Source: Ancistrus triradiatus (lineage: Eukaryota; Chordata; Actinopteri; Siluriformes; Loricariidae). From it: 64,000 nucleotides of DNA. Under the pieces are notes generated by a model. That model saw only the letters and a list, made by a program, of their open reading frames with translations, did not search any database and was not told the DNA's origin. The DNA is taken from positions 144,001 through 208,000 of the forward strand of contig JAJAGP010000019.1 of the NCBI GenBank assembly GCA_025084515.1, written 5' to 3'. Below, one piece after another: positions 1 to 11,824 of this stretch; position 1 is the first letter of the stretch, and every line of letters begins with the position of its first letter. Position numbers and translations under genes: made by a program.

Positions 1-310
1 AGAGCGCAAGAGCTTATTGGACAAGCAACATGCTGACTATAAAAACATGGATATTAGTGAAAAGATCTGGTGGAATTTAGCTGAAAGGAGGGAATGATGG
101 TGATAAACCTCTGGATGGAACAGTTTTATTATTTATTTAAGTGCATTCTAATCTGTTCATGCCTGTGACGATGTGAAAAAGGCATGGCAAGACACATTAA
201 AGAGAAGGGAAATTAAAGACAGCAAAAATGGACAGGGAGTTTTAGTGTTTAGACAAAAACGCGTCCCACTACGTTAAAAAAAAATCGATGTGAAAAGGGC
301 CTTAATTTCT
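1..310. repeat. Non-autonomous DNA element, copy 1
   Basis: The block AGAGCTTATTGGACAAGCAA...GCTGAAAGGAGGGAATGATG recurs at 310-830 and inside a hAT element at 58500-58660, with about 85-90% match by eye. No ORF. It is probably a non-autonomous DNA transposon of unknown superfamily. Confidence 0.55.
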
Positions 311-830
311 GCATTTTATGGATGCATTAAAATCAGGCTGACCAATCAGTGCTCCGTTGTCAGGCAGAACAGTTCATCCTAAAAGTAGCATAGCACAAGA
401 ACTTGTATGATAAGCAACACGCTGATTATAAAAACATTAAATTAAAACCAAAGAAAATATCTGTTGGAATGTAGCTGAAAGGCTGGGACAGGATGGTGAA
501 AACCTCATAGTAACTGGATGGAACAGTTTTCTTATTTAAGTGCATTCCAGTCTGTTCATGCTCACATAAAACACAAACTACAGCTTTTTGCACTAATCTT
601 CGCTCGCATCTTTGTTTTTTTTGTTTTTTTAGTTGACGATGTGAACGAACACGGCAAAATCTCTGTCACGCATTAAAAGAAGGGAAATTAAAGAAAGCAA
701 AAGCAGACAGGGAGTTTGAGTGTTTAGACAAAAATGTAGCGCCCTTTGTGTAAATGTCCCACTACGTTAAAAATCGCATCCATGCTTTTCGTGAGTAAAA
801 CTAGTACTTGGTGTGAATAGGCCTTAATTT
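310..830. repeat. Non-autonomous DNA element, copy 2
   Basis: This is a tandem second copy of the preceding repeat. It shares the segments AAATCAGGCTGACCAATCAG and GTCAGGCAGAACAGTTCATC with 58500-58560, and the CCCACTACGTTAAAAA segment with copy 1. No coding potential was seen. Confidence 0.55.
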
Positions 831-984
831 CCACAATTATTAACCATCTCTTTTAGCTCTTTTAGCTAAAGCATTTACATGTAGCACTGTGTATTCTTTA
901 AAAAAGACAAAATTAAAAAACAACAAACAAAACATGTACTTTAAAAGGACGGAAAATTACAACTAACATTACAGTTACTCACTG

Positions 985-1285
985 TTTACCGATTACATTC
1001 TATGAAACATGACGATGACCGAAATGGACTTGCCTGGGCATTACCATAGCCACGCAGTTGTTTAGATAGGTTGCACAGTGTTTTATTTTAAACAATACTA
1101 TGAATTAAAGCACAATATAAAAACATCTAGTACAGTACTATACAATACACTAAATCTTATCTTTGTAACTTAAAACATTGAAAATGATAAAGAAAGTAGA
1201 CGCATACTATGCTTTTTATGGCTTTCAAGATTTTGATTCTCTTTTGACCGTTTTTTGGGTTTGATCGTACTAGTTTTCTGTCATG
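985..1285. repeat. Interspersed repeat shared with 52085-52385
   Basis: The ~300 b stretch that includes GCACAGTGTTTTATTTTAAA and GCTTTCAAGATTTTGATTCTC aligns by eye to 52085-52385 in the same orientation. No ORF or terminal repeats were recognised. Class unknown. Confidence 0.5.
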
Positions 1286-1299
1286 AATTCATCTTATTA

Positions 1300-1515
1300 T
1301 CTGCTTAATCCCGGTCAGGGTGAAGTTAAAGCTGGTGCCTAGCCGACGGCACAGGGCACAAGGTAGGAACAACCCTAGACAAGGCACCAAATCCATCGCA
1401 GGCCACATAAACTCACACATGCAAACTCCACACAGGCAGAGTCCCGAGTCGAGATCGAACCAGGGACACTGGAGCTATGAGGGAACCGTACTAACCGCTG
1501 TGCCACCGTGCCATT
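1300..1515 (-). repeat. tRNA-derived SINE (DANA-like family)
   Basis: On the minus strand: a GGCACGGTGGCACAGCGGTT head with a Pol III box A, a B-box (GGTTCGATCTC) and the CTGTGTGGAGTTTGCATGTG core, followed by the tail ending TTAAGCAGATAATAAG. These are typical of fish DANA-like SINEs. It is degenerate but recognisable. Confidence 0.75.
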
Positions 1516-1544
1516 TTCTGACATTCAGACATGGCTTAGATGTA

Positions 1545-1960
1545 TACAGCGGTACCTCGGTTCTCGACCACCTTGGGAGTTGTCAAATTCGGTTCTCGAG
1601 GGATTTTGACTAGAAAAATTTGTCTCTGTGCTCACTGTTTGCTCGGTACTTGGAGCATTTGCTTAAACTTGTACGAGTCAATTCACAGCAGAAACTCGAT
1701 TCATGATTCAGTATACAGTGATTCAGGTTCACAACAGTCCTTGCTCAATGTGTTGCACAGCCCTTACTCTGCTGTGTTTATAGTGCTTTTCTTTATTTTT
1801 TTTATATCAACAGTACTGTATTCTTAGTGCTAGTAAGTCCCCATGGTTCCTAAAAAGATTAGGGATTACAGCCAACCGAAAGACAACTGACAGGAAACCA
1901 AAAAGAAACAAGCTGCAGTTAGCTTAGCAGCTATCCTAGTGCCCGGGAGTTCATCAACAG
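1545..1960 (+). mobile_element. Pogo/Tigger-like element remnant
   Basis: It begins GCGGTACCTCGGTTCTCGAC, the terminal repeat type of Tigger elements, and contains a short ATGGTTCCTAAAAAGATTAG start resembling the Tigger transposase N terminus. A second, similar remnant is at 24836-25145. No intact transposase. Confidence 0.6.
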
Positions 1961-2301
1961 AGTAAGTGTTGCTTTGACTTTGCACTTTCAATCCATTACA
2001 TGCTAAATTTCATCATATTTTAAAACACTCTATTATAAAATAAGCTTTGTGTTAATAATTTCGACCAACTGTAGGTTAATGTAAGAGTTTTAAACTTTAA
2101 CCTACTTATTATTTATCATAGGCTCTGCTATTACAAGTACAGATCTGTATTGTTCCTATTGTAATTCCTTTTTCATTAAAGCAAACAGCCGTTGATTGGA
2201 TGGACGTGAAACAGCGCATACCTGTATATCTAACGCCAGCATATGTCTCCTTGGACTACCAGCCTGATTTAACTTGACCAAACCAAAGCACACACCAGTA
2301 C

Positions 2302-5300
2302 CTCTGATCTGAGTTCCTGAAAAGCTGATGGGGACAGATGTAGCTGGGCCGAAGGAGGAAGGGTGCTGAGCCTGCGTGACTGCGTATGCCTCATGAACTG
2401 CAGGACTGCTTGAGAACTGAGCATGCTCAGTAGAGCCTGTTGTAAAAGGCTGACCAGCAAAGTGACGTCCCTAATCAAAACAAACAGTTAAATTAGAGAC
2501 CTGCACATCATTAAAAACACTAAACAAATGCATGAAATACACGTGTCTGTGAGAGTTCAGTTCATACAAAGTGCAAGGAAAAAAAACAAAGGTTCTGACT
2601 CACAGGTATACCAGGTGTTTGAAACAACTGTTTACCACGCTCTGCCAACAGACCCCCAGGCCTACTGTGACTCACTGGACTGCCTGAAATATAGACATTA
2701 CATGGTCACTCTACTGTAGTACAGACAGGAGAAAATGTACATTGCCAACACAGATAGAAATCACAAGTTCATTAGCTGGGATATTACCTTTAAAACAATC
2801 TTCCTGTACCATGGACTAAATCTTAATAGGAACTCGGTGGAGACCCCAGTTTTAAAACTTACCCTGAATGTTAAGCAGATGCTGCCCTGAGTGCAGAGAT
2901 ATGCTGGGCTGGTAGCTGGCTGAAGTCAGCGTGGTAATATCACTGTTGAGAAGAGAACAACGGTTATTAAAAAAGCAGCCTGGGAGATATAACACCACAT
3001 ACATTTTTCATTCCTGAACATGTACTCCAAAGAGCATGTAAAATATCTTTATAGGAGTCAGGCCAGGTCTCATATCCAGGCATGTTTGGCTGTGCCTGAG
3101 GGAAGGGAGGCTGGTCAGGGAATCATTATTATTATTATTATATTACATAATAATATTATACAACCCCTGGCAAAAAGTATGGAATCACCAGTCTTGGATG
3201 AGCACTCATTCAGACATTTCATTCTGTAAAACAAACTCAGATCAAAAACATGATACAATAATAAGGTCATTCCAAAGTGCAACTTGTTGGCTTTCCAGGG
3301 AACACTGAAAAGGAAATGAAGAAGAAAACTATTGTGGAAGTCAGTGAATGTTACTTTTATTGACCCCAAGCGAAACAGCGATAAGTGCATAAAAAACCTA
3401 GGATGAAGCCGAATAATAGGTCGCATAGTCATATCCAAAGTGCAACTGTGGCTTTCAGGACACTGAAAGAAATTGAAGAGAGAAACATTGTGGAATTCAT
3501 TCCGATCATCGTGGTTTACTATTTCAGATACTAGGTACTTGCTCACAGGTGCAGCAACCGGGAAAAAATACGGATCACTCAATTACTTGAGGAAAAAAGT
3601 ATGGAGGGTCCTCACTCAATTGGAGGTAGAAAATAAGGAACACACACCCAGTCCAAATTTCCTTTCCCTAAAACTGACACACCTGCCTCAGGTAGATTCC
3701 TGCTCGTTAGTCTGCAGTTAAAAACACCTCCAGTCATGACACCTTGGAGGGCTGCTGGGACGAAGTGGAGTGGCAAAAGGAACCATGGCTCCAACAACAA
3801 GAAATGTCCCTCTTGAAACAAAAGAGAGGAATTGTGAAACTTCTTGAAGAAAGGTTATCCTTCATTCATGCATGGTTGCTAAAGATGTGGGGCTGTTTCA
3901 CAGTCAGCTGTATCCAAGAAATATGGACCAAATACAAACAGCATGGAATTGGTTGTTAAAGCCAAGCGTACTGGTAGACCAAGAAAGAACATCAAAGCGT
4001 CAGAACAAACAACTTAAGGCCATTTGTCTTTGAAACCGAAAAAGTACAACCACACATTTGAAATGAAGCATGAAATGGGAGGAAGCTGGAGCCAATGTAT
4101 GTGGGGACCGAACCGTTAGAAATCGCCCTAAAGGAAATTGGGGATTTCAATTACAGGAAAGCTAAAAAGAAAACCATCACTGACACCTAAACATAAAAGA
4201 AACAAGGCTGCAAATTTGATGATATGGGGGCAACCTGCATGTCAAGGCAAAAAAGGCACTGGGGGGATGACTGACTGTGGTTATTTCTTCTATTCGATCG
4301 ATGCACAAGTTTACATTGAGAGATTTTGGAACAGTTTTTTCTCCTCATCTCATTCTCTTCATTGGTAACAGATGTTTGGAGGTGATGAAATAATTTTCCC
4401 AAGATTGTCCTCGGACAACAATGCATCGTGGCCAATGGTAGGGCAACAGTTGGGAAGGCATTCCTTGGAGAAGAAGACACATTCAGTCCATGTCAATGGG
4501 CCTGCAAATAGTCCAGATCTCAACCCAATTGAAAACCTGTGGTGGAAATTGAAAAAAATGGTCCACAAGAAGGTTCACGACCTGCAAAGCTGATCTGGCA
4601 ACTGCTATCAAAAAGAGTTGGCACCAAATTGCTGCAGAATAACTGTTTGTCACTCATCAATGTCCATGCCTCAGAGACTGAAAGCCGTTTTATAAAAGGC
4701 CAAAGGTGGTGATGCAACTAAATACTAGTTGATGTATTTTTGAATGGTCTTTTGTTTATCTGTTTTTTCATGATTCCATACTTTTTTCCTCAGAATTGAG
4801 TGATTCCATATTTTTTTTTTTATCGCCTGTTGGCTTGGTCAATTAAAAGTAACATTCACTGACTTCCACAATGTTTTCTCTTCATTTCTTTGAGTGTTCC
4901 TGAAAGCCAACAAGTTGCACTTTGGAATGACCTTATTATTGTATCATGTTTTTGATCTGAGTTTGTTTTACAGAATGAAATGTCTGAATGAGTGCTCATC
5001 CAAGACTGGTGATTCCATACTTTTTGCCAGGGGTTGTATATTACACAATATAATATATTATAATATTATACAGTATTATATTGGATATATTATCCAATTA
5101 CATATCTGTGAGTGGCAAAAGTATGTGAATCTTTGCTTACAGTGTCTGGTGTGACCCCTGCAATTAAATGATTCCTGTAACTGTCCATCAGTCCTGTACA
5201 TTAGCTAGGAGGAATTTTTGCCATTTCTGAATCCTCCGTGTAGAACAGCTTCAGCTCTGGGATGGTGGTGAGTTTCCTCAAAGGAACTGCTTGCTTTAGA

Positions 5301-6842
5301 GCTTTCCACAATACATCTATTGCAGGGAGTTCAGCACTTTGCCTTTCCACAACAGTAACTGTATTATTTAACCATTCTTAGTTAGAAAGCTGTGTGCACT
5401 TAGGTTAATTGTGTTGCTGCATGACTCGTTCTCTTGAGATTCAGTTCACAAACTGTTGTCCTGACATTTTTCTTTAGAACATGCTGGTATGAATTAGTAC
5501 TGTTCCAACAAATCAAAGCATTTTTTCCTCTCCCAGATGCAGCAAAACAGGCCCAAAGCATGGTACTACTACTACCACCATGTTGCACAGAAGGAATAAG
5601 GTTCTTATGCTAGAATGCAGTGTTTTTCTTCTCATTTAAATCAAAATGTTCTATTTCCGTCCCACCTGTCCACAAAACGTAGTGTTCTGGCTTGTCCGTG
5701 AGGTCTTTAGCAAACTACAGAAGGGCAGCATTGCTCTTTTTGGAGAGCAGTGGCTGTGTCCTTGCACCCCTGCTATTTCTCCTGATGGTGGACTCTTGAC
5801 AATTAACATTTGCCAATGTAAGACAGGTGTTTAGTTGCTCATGTTACTTTGGGTTCTTTTGTGACCTTGCAAACTATTACATGCCTTGCTCTACAAGTGC
5901 TATTTGGCAACCACTGAGGTAACCATGGTCTTGAATTTCCTCCATTTGTACACAGTCTGTCTGACTGTGAATTGGTGGAGTCCACACTCCACATTTTCTT
6001 GAACAAGTTCAAGTAAAATAAATTACCAGAAACAGAGGTCCAAAACCTGAATAAAATGCTCTATTGTAGCTTCACCATATATTACATAACTGAGTGAAAA
6101 CATTCCTTTATTTTTGAAGAATGACAATTTGAAATACTGTGTACTTTTCTTGTATAAAAATTTGAACAAAAATAATCTTTAGTCTGCTACAATTAACAGA
6201 AATTAGATAGAGGTTTAAGTGCGTATGGGAGCATGACGTATGACTGAAATCAACTGTTTCTCTGGGTAACGTTCTGCTGGGAAACTCTGGGTCCGTGCAT
6301 TCATGTGGATGCTACTCTGATACATAACACCTAACTAAACATTGTTACAGACCAGGTGGCTTTAATGCTTTGGCTGATCGTTGTATTAAGCATGCACACT
6401 TACCTTTGCTCTTTCCGTCGTCTTTTCTCCTCTTCATGGAGGACTTTTTTAAGCTGCAGGAAAAGCTGATGTTTCTCCTCTTGCAAGCCCTGCAATTTCT
6501 GCCCCATCTTCTGAACCTGCAAGACAGTGCTTCAATGTCACACAGTACACATGCTCTTCTGTACTGCGGCAGCCACCCCAATCACAGATCTTTTGGTTTA
6601 AGGATTCTTAGGAAATCTATAAAATAATTAATACAGTCGTGAAAGTAAAAATGATTGGATTTGCCATGTGGAGCTGAACAATTACTAATCTAAGCAAAGA
6701 CACTGGGATAATCAATTTCGAAAAGGTGTAAGAAAAATAACTACGAAAATGAACAACCACTTACACTATATATAAGTGGTTTATATATACATACTTACAC
6801 ACACACACACACACACACACATACATACATACATATACACAC

Positions 6843-6933
<91 letters not shown>

Positions 6934-6961
6934 TATATATACACACACACACACACATACA

Positions 6962-7013
<52 letters not shown>

Positions 7014-8018
7014 AACACTTCTCTTTGATCAATTCAAGTACGACATTCCTGAGAGTGTTTGTAAGTGTTTGTAAGAAATGAAATCCAACTCTTGTGATAT
7101 TTCACCATGTAGTAATTTCATAGTAGGCTTTTCATACACATGTGAACTTAATTTTGAAAAATGGCACTTAATTACTCAAGCACAATAGACATTTCCCTAC
7201 TTTTATGAACTGACAGTGATTTTTGGAGAATTACTCCTGTTTCAGATTTTCCCACCTGCTCTTTTGTTTCCTCTAAAGACATCCTTTCCTCCAATTCTTT
7301 CGTCCTTTTCCTCTCCTCCTCCTCTTTCATTTTTTGCTCCATCATCTTGTCCACTTCTTCCTCTTCTAAAGGTCAGGCAAATGAACAGAGGACAAATGGT
7401 GAGTGCCAGTCACAACCAATATTAACCTTAGTTAAAAAAGAGGGGGAAAAAAGGTCGATCACAAAAACATTATTTGTGAGTTCTCCTCTAATGCTGGATA
7501 GTCAGGCATGAGCATTTGCTCTGGGAAAGAGCATGATGGTTATTAACATGGGATGCAGTCATTATCTATGGGAAAAAGTATGTGATACTGGAATAGTGGG
7601 TTTACAGGTCTCTAGTATGAGATGCTGGATACTGTGCAGTAGTTGTTGGCACAGCATGGGATGTTGGGATAATAATATCTCTCTAATATTAGGTGTCGTC
7701 ATAGCGAGTATACTGATTTGCTGTATGGGATGCTTGGATTGGGAATACACTGGATTCTTGTACAAAATTAGGGGATTGTGGGTTCTAGTGTAAAGCTCTG
7801 GGATGAGGGCACTGGTTTGCAGCCTACTGGTCAACTAACATTACTGGCAAGCTATTGCTGGTCAACCTGCAAGACCATCCACGTTCACCAACTGGACATT
7901 GGATGTTGAACGGTAATGTTGTACCTTGTCTCTTTTTCTCTCGTTCTCTCATGATGTGTTTGTGCAGAGCTCGCGCCATGGCGTTAGACAGCTTGGGTCT
8001 CTCCAGCAGAGCAGGCAT
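2302..8018 (-). CDS. gps2: G protein pathway suppressor 2, partial (3' coding exons missing)
   Basis: Gps2 is a nuclear subunit of the NCoR/SMRT-HDAC3-TBL1 corepressor complex and also restrains JNK and ubiquitin signalling (family knowledge). Seven coding exons read on the minus strand with matching phases: 7925-8018 (start MPALLERPKLSNAMARALHK), 7256-7365 (EEEVDKMMEQKMKEEEE), 6404-6516 (LQEEKHQLFLQLKKVLHEEE), 2863-2942, 2604-2683, 2302-2470; the first six listed here plus the 5' UTR part make the visible gene. The N-terminal ~105 residues form the charged coiled coil that contacts SMRT/NCoR and TBL1. Later exons give the Gly/Pro/Gln-rich middle, with RPGGLLAERGKQLF and GRHFAGQPF matching the family. 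For the 2604-2683 exon a consensus GTGAGT donor was chosen, because a GT 8 bases earlier puts the next exon out of frame. About 215 of the usual ~330 residues are seen. The exon at 2302 ends in phase 1, and no downstream coding exon was recognised in 1-2300. The 3.5 kb intron (2943-6403) is full of Tc1 sequence. Confidence 0.93.
3161..5036 (+). mobile_element. Tc1-like transposon with ~200 b terminal inverted repeats, decayed
   Basis: The ends ACAACCCCTGGCAAAAAGTA and the inverse at 5000-5036 are flanked by TA dinucleotides (3159-3160, 5037-5038), the Tc1 target duplication. The arms match over ~200 b. The plus strand carries a frameshifted transposase (about 3750-4715), with KAKRTGRPRK-like HTH linker remains and a recognisable SPDLNPIENLWWKLKK catalytic-end motif. 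It sits in a gps2 intron. The same family lies at 35607-37346. Confidence 0.9.
5085..6010 (-). mobile_element. Second Tc1-like remnant in the gps2 intron
   Basis: It starts GTGAGTGGCAAAAGTATGTG, the subterminal sequence of the Tc1 family seen at 49900. Minus-strand transposase traces (SSTMLWACFAASGRGKNALI, NVRTTVCELNL) lie at 5400-5588. Heavily mutated, ends unclear. Confidence 0.7.
6781..7012. repeat. Compound (CA)n/(TA)n microsatellite
   Basis: Alternating CA and TA dinucleotide blocks run for ~230 b in a gps2 intron. Both strands show false ORFs of repeated two-residue units. Likely highly length-variable. Confidence 0.97.
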
Positions 8019-8042
8019 ACTGATAGGGAGCGGAGGGGCCAG
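8019..8042 (-). other. gps2: gps2 5' UTR part of first coding exon
   Basis: A pyrimidine-rich stretch ending in TTTTTATAG lies directly before 8042 on the minus strand. It looks like a 3' splice site, so the ATG-bearing exon starts about 24 bases before the start codon and a separate 5' UTR exon should lie further right. Its position was not found. This is inferred from the acceptor alone. Confidence 0.5.
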
Positions 8043-8496
8043 CTATAAAAACCAAACAAACACAAGATTCACCACCAAATAGTGCTACAATCACATTTAA
8101 AAAACCATCACTCATCTTTTACAAGAATTCCTGTTCTGTTCAAATTTGAAAGTGGCTTTTAAATCCGTTAACAAAAAGTAAACAACCGTTAGCAACAGAC
8201 ATGCTAGCGACGCTACACTGGTCAAATGCTTTCCTAAACATAATGGACGAACTCTTACGCTCTTTACAAATTCTAAATATACCTTTATATGTATTTGAGC
8301 TCCTCCTTGAAAATGAGACCGTTAAAAATATATATTCGGCCTTTATCAGTGCTACTGCTGGTTTGTTTGATAGCGGTATTTAATCTCCTCCAGTACCAAT
8401 ATTTTATTGTAGCAAGCTTTCCTGTTCCGGAGCATTAGCGGCAAAATAAAAGGCAGCGGCAAACTTTAAATAGGGCTCATGAAAATGTCACCCGAC
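8043..8496. other. gps2 upstream region
   Basis: Non-repetitive sequence right of the first coding exon. It should hold the gps2 noncoding first exon and promoter, but no clear TATA box or CpG-rich core was seen. Confidence 0.35.
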
Positions 8497-8497
8497 T

Positions 8498-8498
<1 letters not shown>

Positions 8499-8534
<36 letters not shown>
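8499..8534. repeat. (AAT)n microsatellite
   Basis: About 12 AAT units upstream of gps2. Confidence 0.95.
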
Positions 8535-8536
<2 letters not shown>

Positions 8537-8876
8537 TGCATGTTTACATTCCTAGAATCATAAAAAGATGAACACCAACAGGTCACTTAAATTAAAAAGC
8601 CGTATAAGTGAGTAAACCATACAAACACTGCATATTTATACATTTGTGCTCATTTGTATGTTATAGATTCTCGCTTTGTTCTGTTTATAATTCTATAACA
8701 TGTTTAGCAGGGCTAACTCGAGGGCATACTCCGTGAAGCTAACCTGCTCGCTAGCAGGTTTACTTCAACTAACCCTGACTTTCTCACAGCGAACCACAAA
8801 TAGTACAGAGAAATCTCCGTCGGGAGAGGTTAATCTATGGTTGCCAACTTCTTTATAATATTATATATTATATTAT

Positions 8877-8879
<3 letters not shown>

Positions 8880-8942
<63 letters not shown>

Positions 8943-8960
8943 CGCGCGCGTGTATATATA
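8880..8960. repeat. (TA)n-(TG)n-(CG)n microsatellite
   Basis: An uninterrupted alternating purine-pyrimidine tract passes from TA to TG to CG and back to TA. Such tracts can adopt Z-DNA. Confidence 0.95.
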
Positions 8961-9121
8961 AATATTATATTTAAAAAAATGCTTTTTATATTACATTTTA
9001 TATGTGAACGCTTTCATAAATCAGATTATGCCTAAAAATAATAAATAAGATCATTACAACAGTTTATTAGACAAAGTTATATGTGAAAGCTTTCACAAAT
9101 CAGAAAATGCCTACACATAAT

Positions 9122-9234
9122 AAAGCAATAAGGCAGGAGAGGGTGTGCATTATTGTGAATATATCACAGGAAAGAGGCGTTGTTTCCTGTGATATATTCA
9201 CAATAATGCACCCCCTCGAGTGCCTTATTGCTTT
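9122..9234. repeat. Long hairpin: 52 b arms, 9 b loop
   Basis: Arms 9122-9173 and 9183-9234 are reverse complements except in a ~10 b internal block. The loop is GAGGCGTTG. Just left, an AAGCTTTCACAAATCAG segment near 9088 repeats a version at 9010. This probably marks a fold-back MITE inside the hAT-like insertion. Confidence 0.9.
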
Positions 9235-11627
9235 TATACCACAGTTCCGTTATCGTTTATCATTTATTGTTAGATTTGAAGATAAAAAGGACAGAAAAAA
9301 CAATTTTAAAAAACGTTTATCACCCTTCCGCGAGGTAAAATAGTTCCATTCTATCGTTACCTCGCGGCATTAAAGTCTAGGAACAGAATTACCCATAACT
9401 GTTTATTATGCAGACAATAAACACAAATATATCGATTGGTAAGTTTTAATTAATTAAAGAGAAAGTTTATTTACATTCAATAAAATGGGTCGGGTTTACA
9501 AGGCAAGCTGTTACTAAGATGCACTATTCTACCGACTGAAAGCAAATCGGAGTGAAGATCAGGGTGTTTCTAAACCAAAGTCTAGGATCCTGTCTGATTA
9601 GCGATTATAAAATTTGTATGATGAAGCTCTTAATGTTAATCTTATCAGTCAGAAAATGTAACAGCAGAGGTACAGAGCATCAGCAGCTTCTCTGGGTTAG
9701 AGCCGGACTAACAGATAACGTACTTGTCAGATCAATGAACGCCCGATTAGCCGTGCATGGTGTTTAATGAAAGATGCAGAGTTTAAGTCCAGCAAACGAC
9801 GTCTTTGTGAGGGATGAAGCTGATTCAGGTCATTTTTGTTGATGGGACCAAAACTGATCTTCAGTCTCGTTGCTCTTCAGTCGAGCTGTGAATCCATTAA
9901 GAGCGCGGGAGACGATTGATTTAAAGTACTCACTTTGTTTCGCTTTTCCAGCGCTTCCAAATCCTAAAGGTGATAAACCTTTGGCTCAGGTGGTCATTAA
10001 TAGCTTCATCTTCCAAATTCATATCGTTTTCAAAAGCAATACATTTTATTAAGTAATAACTTTCATTTCGGCAGCGTTTTACTCAGTATAACTTTGCTGC
10101 TTTTTCTGGCCGGCATCGGTGCCAGGTTACGTGTGTGCCGCGGATTAATACTTATAGAGGGCCGGTCACAGTGCCGTTATGGTCAATAATGTCACGGCGG
10201 AAGACGTCTCTCAGATTGCGGATCGGAACTAACTGTGGTATAATACACATTATGTACATAACTGCCTATTAGACAAAATTATATCTGTGTTAGTTTTCAG
10301 AACTGATGGAGGTTAACTTTAACCTGTGTCGATCCTCTATATTATTCGTTTTTGAAGTTATATGGACGGTTTTATGGCGAGTTAAATTAAAGGCTTAATT
10401 ATTTCGCCTGTTATCATTTTCCGTCCTCACGGTTTATACGAGTCACGTACAGACAAAACTAAGGCTATGAAAAGTTTCACAAATCAGCCTGGTCACCTTA
10501 CTGCAGGTGTCAGTAATCTAAGTGGTCACCTTTATAAGTCATAGCCCTAAAATGCCGAATGATTTCACTTTAGATGATGACGTCATCTGAATTCACAAAT
10601 CAGGACGAGCCAAATGTAGCATTAATCACAGTTTAAAGTGACTTCATCACGGAATGCAAGACAAAAAAGCTTCGAATCGCTAATGGCAACCCGACTTTTG
10701 TTGGATTCCCACTCTTTTTTTATAGTTGCAAAGTCTTTTTTCTGTACAGGTTCACTGCTCATTTTGACAGCATAAGGCTGTCACACCACACACACTGGTC
10801 TGTCACTTCTGTAGCCTACTACAACCGGGAGTTTGTATCAGTTGTGGCGCCATTTTACCAATGAGGCTGTGATTGGAATACGGGACTGGAGCTGTCCCAG
10901 GGACAAATCAAAATTGCCCATAAATCGTGATGTCCCGGACAATACGGGACGGTTGGCAACCCTAGATTAATCAGACCCCGCTTTAATGTTTCATCGTTCC
11001 CTAATAATTATCTGTGTGAGCCTTTTCGTTTCTCAGCACAGTCGATCATTTCTATTAACAATCTTCTCTCAATCGCTCATTTGACACTCCGTGAACATGC
11101 CCTGCAGTTCGGAGCAAATTCCTTGTGTTGCGCTCCAGTTTTTGCCAAGGGGGGTTTTCTATACAAAGTCAGTGATGCTGAGCATATTTCTAAAGTAATT
11201 TGTCGGAAATTTGACTCTTGCATTAAAACGGTTAATATAAACCTTTGTGGTGTTCCAAAGTCACAGACACACAAGCCTGATCAAAGACGAATCCCACAGA
11301 AATTCAGGCATCAGTCTAAGCAATAAGTAATTCATTTAGTATGAAGCTTTGAGACTTGAATCAGTTAATGTTTTTAATAGTAATATGTTTTTAGGGTTTC
11401 CAAGTGCGACTGGCTGCATAGATGGCACTCTTTACTAAATGGAGATTAAGTGAATATGACGTTTTCCCACAACATTAATGTGCAGATAAGCCTAAATAAT
11501 AGCAATTTTGCATTACAAATGAAATACAATTCACAACACAACACTTAATGACTGTTCTGCACTGTGAAGATCATATGTGATACAACCCACATAATCAGCA
11601 ACATGGAGGAAAAGTGGCCTGAATCTG

Positions 11628-11824
11628 TGTGACTGTGGTAGCCTAGCAGTTAAGGTACTGGACTATGGACCAAAAGATCCAGGGTTCAAATCCCACCTCT
11701 GTCAAGCTGCCACTGTTGGGTCCTTGAGCAAGGCCCTTAACCCACAGTTGCTTGGATTGTAAGATTGTGTCAATTGTAAGTCGCCCTGGATAAGGGCATC
11801 TGCTAAACACTGTAAATGTAAATG
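11628..11824 (+). repeat. tRNA-derived SINE (family A)
   Basis: It carries box A (GTAGCCTAGCAGTTAAGG), box B (GGGTTCAAATCCC), the core CCTTGAGCAAGGCCCTTAAC and the tail CTGTAAATGTAAATG. Related copies are at 13183, 18597, 21637, 27312, 45589 and 49246. Confidence 0.88.

Larger units (their letters stand above)
8830..10972. mobile_element. hAT-like composite insertion
   Basis: It is bounded by inverse copies of TAATCTAKGGTTGCCAAC (8831-8848 and 10951-10970). The right end continues as CGTCCCGTATTGTCCGGGAC, a known style of fish hAT termini. There is no transposase ORF. Target duplication was not resolved. It holds a microsatellite and a fold-back hairpin. Confidence 0.5.

Noticed and set aside
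2210..2262. Candidate last gps2 exon on the minus strand
   Set aside because: Splice-like borders exist, but the required phase meets stops and the peptide does not resemble Gps2.
6776..7081. Open frames of 65-101 codons on both strands
   Set aside because: They are translations of a CA/TA microsatellite.
10575..10592. CRE palindrome GATGACGTCATC as a regulatory site
   Set aside because: It lies inside a transposon-derived block far from any promoter, so function is doubtful.
8830..10972. Target-site duplication for the hAT-like insertion
   Set aside because: The flanking words are inverted, not direct repeats, so they belong to the terminal repeats.
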